A stretch of 64,000 bases of DNA from JAKVAV01 sp047632755 (GTDB lineage: Bacteria > Bacteroidota > Bacteroidia > Flavobacteriales_D > Cryomorphaceae), in NCBI GenBank assembly GCA_047632755.1, contig JBLIDT010000004.1, positions 1 through 64,000 of the forward strand, written 5' to 3'. Position 1 is the stretch's first letter; every line of letters begins with the position of its first letter. Below the pieces are notes generated by a model. It was not told the DNA's origin, ran no database searches, and saw nothing but the letters and a program-made list of their open reading frames with translations. Of this stretch, positions 58,456 through 64,000 are shown in pieces. Both the position numbers and the translations under genes were made by a program.

Positions 58456-60705
58456 TTACAGGTTATCCAAAATGAAATTAGTCATCTTGGTATATAGGTG
58501 GTAGCGGGTATTTCCGCCGTAGATGCTGTGATTTTTATCGGGGTAAATAAATAAGTCGAATTGCTTGTCAGCTTGCACCAACGCTTCTGCCATTTCTATG
58601 GTGTTTTGCATGTGCACATTGTCATCAGCCGAACCATGAATTAGGAGGTAGTCTCCTTGGAGCAAGTCTACGAAGTTAATCGGAGAATTGTCATCGTAAC
58701 CCGATGCATTTTCTTGTGGGGTACGCATGAATCGCTCGGTGTAGATAGAATCGTAAAAGCGCCAATTGGTTACGGGGGCAACTGCTATAGCCAATTTGAA
58801 ATACTCATGACCTTTGGTAATGGCTAGTGAACTCATGTACCCTCCGTAGCTCCACCCCATCATTCCAATACGTTCTGAATCCATGTAGTCTTCGGCACCA
58901 AAAAACTTTGCAGCTGAAATCATGTCTTCCGTTTCCAGCTTGCCCAATTCCATATAAGTGCTGTGCTTGAAATCGCGGCCTCTGTACATCGTTCCTCGAG
59001 GATCAACGGAAACAACTATAATTCCTTGTTGGGCTAGCATTTGGTGCCAGAAATAATTGCTGCCATCCCAGGCCTTTTTCACCGTGTTTTTGCCCGGGCC
59101 TCCGTATACCATAAACATGACGGGGTAAGATTTGGACTGATCAAAATTTGGAGGTTTAATCATCCAATAGTTCAGTGATTCACCGCTTTCAATTTCAAAT
59201 GAGCCAAATTCTTTTGGACTAAGTTTTCTTTCTGTTAAAGTCGTTTTTAGCTCATCATTCATCTCTAAATCTCGAACGCGCTTTCCTTCGTCGGTGAAGA
59301 GAGCAATTTGATAGGGCAGCTCAGCTCCTGATTCGTAATTGATGAAATAGTCGAAGCTCGTTGAAAATGCCGCGTCATTCATGTTGGCATTTTCCGTGAG
59401 CTGATTGAGCTCATTTCGGTTATCTTTTTTAAGCACCACTACCTTCTTTGATTTCTTGTAGCTCTTGATTGCTTTTTTGAAGTCGGCACTGTAAATGGCT
59501 CGTTCAAGCGGCCCTTCAACCGAGGCAGAAAAGAAAATTTTTCCATTGAGCTGATCCACGCCATAAAACTCGACAACATCCCAAGAGCCTTTCGTCAATT
59601 GAGCGACTTCCTTCCCATCTGCAGAATAGAGGTAAATGTGATTAAATCCGTCTTTCTCGCTGTTCCAAAAGAAATAGTTCCCATCCTCTGTAAAGATGAG
59701 GTTATCGTTTATTTCGATGTAGGTCTGGCTTTCCTCGTGGTAAACGGACTCGACTGGAACTAGACCATCCGTACTTTCATCTGTTTTCGCAATGAAGAAA
59801 TCCAACTCGCTTTGGTGGCGGTTCATTCGCATGATTGCTAGTCGGTTCTCATTCTCCGTCCATTTAATTCTGGGTATGTATTGCTCAGCATCGGGATTGA
59901 TATCAACTTCCGTTGATTGGCTGCTGCTCAATGAGTACACAAAAACGCGCACCTCCGAATTCTTCTCTCCCGCCTTGGGGTATTTGAATTCAAATTCTTC
60001 GGGATAGAGGCCCGAATAGATGGCCATTTTAAATTCGGGAACTTCAGATTCGTCAAAGCGGTAGTAGGCTATTTGCTCACCATTTGGCGACCAATAAAAG
60101 CCTCTTGGGTAAGAGAACTCTTCTTCGTAAACCCAATCCACTGCACCATTAATGATTGCGTCTTCTTTGCCATCTTTCGTGACTTGAATTTCTTCGCCTG
60201 TTTCAAGATTAAAAATGAAGAGGTTGTTTTCTCTTACAAAGGCCACCTTGTTCTCGGTAGGTGAAAGAGATGCCAATTGTTGTTTGCCTTTTTCGAAATC
60301 GGTGATAGGCTCCAGCTCCTTGGATTCTATCGTGTAGATGAAATAATTGGCCCGAGAGGAGTGTCTATAAATACTCTCTTTTTCCGTAGCTAAGAGTAGT
60401 TTGCTTTCATCAGAATTGAAGCTATATGCCGAAAATTGTACTCCAGCACTATTGAAGGTTAGATTTCCTGAGGAAACTAGCGTATCGACAGCCTCTCCTG
60501 AAGCATACGCATACTTGACTACATGCAGGCCCTTAGTTCTGACCAAGCTCGTATAATGGAGGCCATCATCCATGCTTCTAACCCCTGAAACATATTTAGG
60601 GCTGAGTTCACGTGACTTCCAAATATCTTCTAAGGTGATAGGTTCTTGGCCAAAGGCGTTGACACTCAGTAGACAAATAGTAAATAAGCGAGCAATCTTA
60701 TTCAT
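58456..60705 (-). CDS. Dipeptidyl peptidase IV family serine peptidase (S9B)
   Basis: 749 aa with a signal peptide (MNKIARLFTICLLSVNAFGQ). Eight-bladed beta-propeller (about 40-480) including DWVYEEEFSYPRGFYWSPNG, whose paired Glu residues bind the substrate N-terminus in DPP-IV. The alpha/beta hydrolase domain has the nucleophile motif GWSYGGYMSS (about 618-627), the Asp in HGSADDNVH and the His in DKNHSIYGG. It cleaves X-Pro/X-Ala dipeptides in the periplasm; the POT transporters encoded downstream would take up the products. First gene of that operon. Confidence 0.95.
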   Translation of the reverse strand: MNKIARLFTICLLSVNAFGQEPITLEDIWKSRELSPKYVSGVRSMDDGLHYTSLVRTKGLHVVKYAYASGEAVDTLVSSGNLTFNSAGVQFSAYSFNSDESKLLLATEKESIYRHSSRANYFIYTIESKELEPITDFEKGKQQLASLSPTENKVAFVRENNLFIFNLETGEEIQVTKDGKEDAIINGAVDWVYEEEFSYPRGFYWSPNGEQIAYYRFDESEVPEFKMAIYSGLYPEEFEFKYPKAGEKNSEVRVFVYSLSSSQSTEVDINPDAEQYIPRIKWTENENRLAIMRMNRHQSELDFFIAKTDESTDGLVPVESVYHEESQTYIEINDNLIFTEDGNYFFWNSEKDGFNHIYLYSADGKEVAQLTKGSWDVVEFYGVDQLNGKIFFSASVEGPLERAIYSADFKKAIKSYKKSKKVVVLKKDNRNELNQLTENANMNDAAFSTSFDYFINYESGAELPYQIALFTDEGKRVRDLEMNDELKTTLTERKLSPKEFGSFEIESGESLNYWMIKPPNFDQSKSYPVMFMVYGGPGKNTVKKAWDGSNYFWHQMLAQQGIIVVSVDPRGTMYRGRDFKHSTYMELGKLETEDMISAAKFFGAEDYMDSERIGMMGWSYGGYMSSLAITKGHEYFKLAIAVAPVTNWRFYDSIYTERFMRTPQENASGYDDNSPINFVDLLQGDYLLIHGSADDNVHMQNTIEMAEALVQADKQFDLFIYPDKNHSIYGGNTRYHLYTKMTNFILDNL

Positions 60706-60793
60706 TCAAAGTAACTTACGTAGTAGGAGCCCCGAATATATAAAAAAGGCGACAAACCTATTCGATCCATGGGGTTTAGGAATGACTCCTTTA

Positions 60794-60817
60794 TTTGTCC
60801 CCTATTGAGGGGACAAA
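60794..60817. repeat. Perfect 9-bp hairpin upstream of DPP-IV
   Basis: TTTGTCCCC / GGGGACAAA around a TATTGA loop, about 90 bp before the DPP-IV start codon. There is no T tract on either side, so it is not a standard terminator. It could be an operator or an element of the DPP-IV leader. The rest of 60706-60918 holds no convincing gene. Confidence 0.45.
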
Positions 60818-60918
60818 GTGAGCCTTTTCTGTTTGTGAAAAATACTTTTAATACACAGTATATCAGTAGTTTAATGTTATTTGTTCTTGATTTATTTTAT
60901 TTTTTAACCTTGATTGGA

Positions 60919-60949
60919 TTGCAAAAGAGAAAAGAATCTGCTATATTTG
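60919..60949 (+). promoter_or_regulatory. Promoter driving the candidate small RNA (TTG-N20-TATATTTG)
   Basis: TTG at 60919-60921 and TATATTTG at 60942-60949, spaced by 20 bp, the same spacing as the UspA promoter. Expected initiation falls at about 60955-60957, exactly where the RNA hairpin begins. No plus-strand gene lies downstream. Confidence 0.65.
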
Positions 60950-60954
60950 AATCA

Positions 60955-61093
60955 CTCGGAAAGAGATTCTTAGGACTACCTCCTTATCATTCTTTCATCG
61001 TCTCACTCTAAATTAGTCTCTAAGTTTTCCGAGATAGTTTTTCTGTTTCATAGCCTCGAAAGCTCTTCTAACGTGAAGAGCTTTCGAGTTTTA
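60955..61093 (+). ncRNA. Candidate structured small RNA (possibly 6S-like), about 139 nt
   Basis: The predicted 5' end starts with CTCGGAAA (60955-60962), which pairs perfectly with TTTCCGAG (61026-61033). Inside it, CTTAG-GACTA (60969-60978) pairs with TAGTC-T-CTAAG (61014-61024) with one bulged T, leaving a 5-6 nt asymmetric loop and a 35-nt pyrimidine-rich terminal loop. A 20-nt linker leads to a 13-bp hairpin ending in TTTTAT. Promoter position and hairpin start coincide. Both flanking genes are on the minus strand. Long helix plus open loop recalls 6S-type RNAs of the phylum, but I cannot test this. Confidence 0.5.
61055..61093 (+). terminator. Hairpin terminator at the 3' end of the candidate small RNA
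   Basis: 13-bp perfect stem CTCGAAAGCTCTT / AAGAGCTTTCGAG with an 8-nt loop, followed on the plus strand by TTTTAT. The minus strand lacks a T run, so it does not suit the convergent PerM gene. Confidence 0.65.
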
Positions 61094-61119
61094 TAACAGT
61101 TTCTAGTGGATGATACTCA

Positions 61120-62214
61120 TCACCTTTCTTTGATTCGCTGGAGCCAACTAAACTCTCTGTTCATTTCCTTGAATACAATTCGTAGGAATGAATAAACGGG
61201 GATAGCTACTATCATACCAGTCACACCACCCAGACTTCCTGCTACCAGTATCACAATAAATATTTCTAATGGGTTAGCATTTATACTGTTGGAAAAAATG
61301 GCAGGTTGGAATATATAATTGTCAATCAATTGGGTGGATGCAAAAACGATTAATAATCCAAAAATCTTCGGCTGAAGCACATCCATAAAGCTGGCGTCAA
61401 TATTATTGGCAACCAAAATAAAAATGCCGAATGAAGCCCCAATCCAAGGGCCGAGATAAGGAACCAAATTTACTATCCCGGTAAAAACCGCAATGAGCAG
61501 GGCGTTTTCGACGCCTACAATTTGTAGCCCGATGAAGATGCAAGTCGTAATGGCAAAAACCTGAATCAACAGACCCAAGAAGTATCGAGATAATGTGCTT
61601 CGCGTATTTTGGAATATGGTTTGAACGCTTTCTACTTTTGATGTAGGAACCAATTCCATAGCAACATCTGTAAGCATGTTCCGATCTTTCAGAAAAAAGA
61701 ACGACATAAATGCGATCGAAAAGACAGCAATAAGTAGGTTGCCCAGCGCCCCAACTACTGAATTCAGAAATATAGGTAAGGCACTAAGATTTAGGCCATC
61801 AAAGAGGTGTTGGATGATATAATCTTCATTAACCTTCGAATCAGGATCAAGATTAATTCGATCCACTATATGATTGAACCATTCCAATCCAGGACTCAAG
61901 GTGGCTTTGACTTGCTCTAAATCGATTTTGGTCAGGAGTTGAGCCTCCATAAAAATCATCGGCACGAAAAAGGACAAGAGCCCACCGAGTATTCCGAAAA
62001 TAGCAAAGAGTGTAAGGCCTGCTTTTACGGCATCTGGAAGATGTTTTCCTCGAATCCGAATCTTCTCAAGCAGCTTGAAAAGAGGTCTGCCGATTAGCGC
62101 AACTACCAGAGAAAGGAGAATGTAAATGATGACTGTAGTCGACTCGTAGACAAGCCATCCAAGTAAGAAGAGTAAACCCAATACGGCGATAAATTTCAGA
62201 ATTCGCCTTTCCAT
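61120..62214 (-). CDS. AI-2E/PerM family membrane transporter
   Basis: 364 aa with about eight membrane segments. Characteristic elements are the early paired helices (FIAVLGLLFLLGWLVY, TTVIIYILLSLVVALIGRPLFKLLEK), the central soluble helix region (about 85-150), and the C-terminal TGIVNLVPYLGPWIGASFGIF and PLEIFIVILVAGSLGGVTGMIVAIPVYSFLRIVF. Family members are proposed exporters or channels, including autoinducer-2 and Na+/H+ types; substrate is unknown here. It starts 3 bp after cruF, so it is co-transcribed with carotenoid genes. Confidence 0.9.
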   Translation of the reverse strand: MERRILKFIAVLGLLFLLGWLVYESTTVIIYILLSLVVALIGRPLFKLLEKIRIRGKHLPDAVKAGLTLFAIFGILGGLLSFFVPMIFMEAQLLTKIDLEQVKATLSPGLEWFNHIVDRINLDPDSKVNEDYIIQHLFDGLNLSALPIFLNSVVGALGNLLIAVFSIAFMSFFFLKDRNMLTDVAMELVPTSKVESVQTIFQNTRSTLSRYFLGLLIQVFAITTCIFIGLQIVGVENALLIAVFTGIVNLVPYLGPWIGASFGIFILVANNIDASFMDVLQPKIFGLLIVFASTQLIDNYIFQPAIFSNSINANPLEIFIVILVAGSLGGVTGMIVAIPVYSFLRIVFKEMNREFSWLQRIKER

Positions 62215-62217
62215 GTT

Positions 62218-62871
62218 TTAATGAATTTGGCTGTAAAGCAAACCAAAGAAAATCAATTGACAAACAAATGCCGTGGCTCCTAGTCTTGGTTTTTGCACCA
62301 GCGGATATTTTTCGAAGATCACTCCCATAACAGCTGAGATCACAAACCAGCTCAGATAATTTTGAAATGGTGGTACCTCGGAAGCCCAGTACCAAAGCTC
62401 GTATTTAATGGCCACAGGCTCAATCACAAAGTCAATTCCCACTGCAAGCAACCCAGTAAATAGCCACCTGAAATACTTTGGAATCATAAATGTTCGAGCA
62501 AGGGAATGGCCACCCCAAATTATGATCAGCCAGTTAATACCGATGAGTGGCGGTACTTCGAAAAAATTCCAACCCAGCACTTCCGAATAGAAGTAATCCC
62601 CAAACGGAAAACCTGTTTTGACGCCAATTATTTCAACACCGTATCCCAGCAACCAAATGATAAAGATGATCAAGAAAGCGTTCTTTCCGCCTGGCTTGGT
62701 ATCGATCCAAAGCATCCCTGCCGTTACGATAAGGTTAATAGGAGTGAGGTATACAAACCATTCGGAAAGCGGAGATAAAAAACCTAGAGCTCCAACGACG
62801 TGAAAAGCGATGAGGATAGCTATTCCCGCCTTCTTCGACTTAAACTGTTCTAATGTGCTGCTTTTATTCAT
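62218..62871 (-). CDS. cruF: CruF-type carotenoid hydratase (DUF422 membrane protein)
   Basis: 217 aa, six to seven membrane segments. The conserved pattern GYGVEIIGVKTGFPFGDYFYSEVLGW and the late PVAIKYELWYW...VPPFQNYLSWFVIS are diagnostic of the CruF/CarF-like carotenoid biosynthesis family. In Bacteroidota it adds water at the C-1',2' double bond of gamma-carotene-type compounds en route to saproxanthin or myxol. Its start overlaps the upstream crtD-like gene by 4 bp, supporting a carotenoid operon. Confidence 0.88.
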   Translation of the reverse strand: MNKSSTLEQFKSKKAGIAILIAFHVVGALGFLSPLSEWFVYLTPINLIVTAGMLWIDTKPGGKNAFLIIFIIWLLGYGVEIIGVKTGFPFGDYFYSEVLGWNFFEVPPLIGINWLIIIWGGHSLARTFMIPKYFRWLFTGLLAVGIDFVIEPVAIKYELWYWASEVPPFQNYLSWFVISAVMGVIFEKYPLVQKPRLGATAFVCQLIFFGLLYSQIH

Positions 62872-64000
62872 GATGCTAGATCGCTAACGATCTTTCCCGA
62901 GAGCAAACATAAGGGAATCCCGCCACCCGGGTGCACACTGCCGCCGCAGAAGTACAGATTTTTGATTTTAGAAGTAAAATTTGGGTGGCGCAGAAAAGCC
63001 GCCATTCGGTCGTTTGAGCTCGTTCCATAAAGAGAACCGAGATAGCTCGAAGTCTGGGACTCTATAGTCGGCGGATTCAGAACACGCTCCGTTTTGATGA
63101 ATGGTTCCACATCCATTCCCAGCATTCGCGAAAGCTTTTCCAGAATGTTCTTTCTCGTTTCTAGCTCTGTTTTTTCCCAATCCTGACCAGCGACGTGCGG
63201 CGCATTGACCATCACAAACCAATTTTCGCATCCTTCAGGAGCATCATTTTTTTCGTGCTTGGAAGTGATGTTCACATAGATCGTTGGATCATCGGTGATT
63301 TCCTTTTTCTCAAAGAGAAGCGAGAATTCTTTCTGGTAATCCTCACTCCAAAAGATGTTGTGAAGACCGAGTTTGTCAAATTTCTTTTCCATTCCCCAAT
63401 AAAAAATCAGCGCCGAAGATGATCGCTCTTGTTTTTCTACCCTTCCAGGAATGTCGTGGTCGGGCAAGAGTCTATTGTATGTCGGGATGACGTCCATATT
63501 GCTCACCACCGTATCCAAGGCATACTTCCCTTTTGATGTCATCAAGCCATTCGCGCCATTTTCCGATGTGGTGATTCGTTCTACCTTTTCTTCAAATCGA
63601 AATTGAATGCCAATGTCTTTCGCTAGTTTGTAGAGGGACTTTGTGATTTCGTGCATTCCGCCTTTCGGCAAAAAGGTGCCCCAACGAAACTCAAGAGTAG
63701 GAACTACCGTGAGGGTGCCTGGAGCGCTGTATGGATTAGACCCGTTGTAAGTGGCATAGCGGTTAAAGAACTGAATCAGTTTGGGGTGCTCCAGTTTGTT
63801 TTCATTCACCTCATTCATAGTAGAGAAGAGATGAGCTTTGTAAAGCTGAGCAAATGACTTCGCCGTCGAAAGTTTCAAATACGTAGATGCTTTGTGCAAT
63901 GAGTTTTTCAGAAAAACGTCTTCGGTGATGTCGTAAAGCTCAAACGAATCTTCGATGTATTTCTTCACTTTCTCTTTTGCCACACCAAATGTTTCTTCCG
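62868..64000 (-). CDS. crtD: CrtI-family carotenoid desaturase, probably CrtD (5' partial)
   Basis: About 377 codons of an open frame that continues past the right edge; the FAD-binding N-terminus is missing. Visible are PGTLTVVPTLEFRWGTFLPKGGMHEITKSLYKLAKDIGIQFRFEEKVERI, TVVSNMDVIPTYNRLL, WFVMVNAPHV and the C-terminal FAD signature FCGGSVHPGGGIPLCLLSGKIV, all CrtI family. Next to cruF, the usual Bacteroidota neighbour is 1-hydroxycarotenoid 3,4-desaturase (CrtD); phytoene desaturase CrtI is the alternative. An apparent GTG start at 63983 is internal. Confidence 0.85.
   Translation of the reverse strand, partial: EETFGVAKEKVKKYIEDSFELYDITEDVFLKNSLHKASTYLKLSTAKSFAQLYKAHLFSTMNEVNENKLEHPKLIQFFNRYATYNGSNPYSAPGTLTVVPTLEFRWGTFLPKGGMHEITKSLYKLAKDIGIQFRFEEKVERITTSENGANGLMTSKGKYALDTVVSNMDVIPTYNRLLPDHDIPGRVEKQERSSSALIFYWGMEKKFDKLGLHNIFWSEDYQKEFSLLFEKKEITDDPTIYVNITSKHEKNDAPEGCENWFVMVNAPHVAGQDWEKTELETRKNILEKLSRMLGMDVEPFIKTERVLNPPTIESQTSSYLGSLYGTSSNDRMAAFLRHPNFTSKIKNLYFCGGSVHPGGGIPLCLLSGKIVSDLAS

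Noticed and set aside
60769..61011. 80-codon plus-strand frame with a hydrophobic stretch
   Set aside because: It spans the small-RNA promoter and the first half of the RNA structure; no family resemblance. The promoter position would exclude its start codon from the transcript.
1..64000. CRISPR arrays, insertion sequences, integrases, prophage or toxin-antitoxin genes
   Set aside because: I looked for regularly spaced repeats, transposase or integrase motifs, and terminal inverted repeats with target duplications, and found none I could support.

Overview
This 64 kb window looks like an ordinary stretch of a Bacteroidota chromosome, most likely class Flavobacteriia or a close relative. The evidence is: promoter elements of the TAnnTTTG type (sometimes with an upstream TTG/TTTG), almost no Shine-Dalgarno sequences, an archaeal/eukaryotic-type ProRS, the alternative CcmD family, DUF3078 and DUF3822 proteins, a bacillithiol BshB1 deacetylase, and a flavobacterial-type carotenoid pair (CrtD/CruF). 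I see no insertion sequence, prophage, integron or CRISPR array. The sequence is gene-dense, with many 4-bp ATGA overlaps and several convergent overlaps.

Layout. 1-1.6 kb: end of a FadL-like outer-membrane protein and a low-complexity lipoprotein. 1.7-9.3 kb: proS, tRNA-Glu, gpmA, rpsT, radC, a polysaccharide-deacetylase-like protein, upp and a HAD phosphatase. 9.2-15.9 kb: rsfS-ftsH-DUF2007-cdsA-psd on the minus strand (ribosome silencing, membrane proteolysis, phospholipid synthesis), then birA, an SRPBCC protein, pyrE and a NUDIX hydrolase. 15.9-21.2 kb: kdsD-kdsA-coaD with a thioredoxin-fold secreted protein, then a membrane protein-DUF3822-rsmD operon. 21.3-29.7 kb: a RecD/Dda-like helicase, secreted proteins, an MFS exporter, a paired M16 peptidase and a thioredoxin-fold protein.

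29.7-31.1 kb is the one clearly gene-poor, AT-rich stretch. It carries an orphan GIY-YIG-like ORF. 31.1-35.3 kb: lpdA, an M61 peptidase, a small membrane protein and RidA. 35.5-46.3 kb is a long plus-strand run: ccmB-ccmC-ccmD-ccmE-ccmF (cytochrome c maturation, with a Cys-type CcmE and no adjacent ccmA), a DUF2520 protein, kdsC, a UbiA prenyltransferase, maf and bshB1, ending against a convergent CopA-like P-type ATPase. 46.4-51.7 kb: a self-contained export operon (TetR, ABC ATPase, HlyD, TolC). 51.7-55.1 kb: tRNA-His, a two-domain UspA protein, citrate synthase and a secreted thioredoxin. 55.2-60.7 kb: DPP-IV with two tandem POT peptide transporters. 61.1-64 kb: crtD-cruF and a PerM-type transporter.

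Functional threads. KdsD, KdsA and KdsC are three Kdo steps split over two loci. DPP-IV and the POT transporters form a peptide-scavenging unit. CcmB-F form a c-type cytochrome module. The most interesting non-coding signal is at 60919-61093: a promoter, a 5' structured hairpin starting at the expected transcription start, and a strong 3' hairpin with no convincing ORF, which I read as a candidate small RNA (possibly 6S-like). Second is the pyrE/NUDIX divergent pair, whose start codons are separated by 8 bp and where the pyrE -7 element contains the NUDIX ATG. All functional calls come from reading motifs by eye; no database search was possible.
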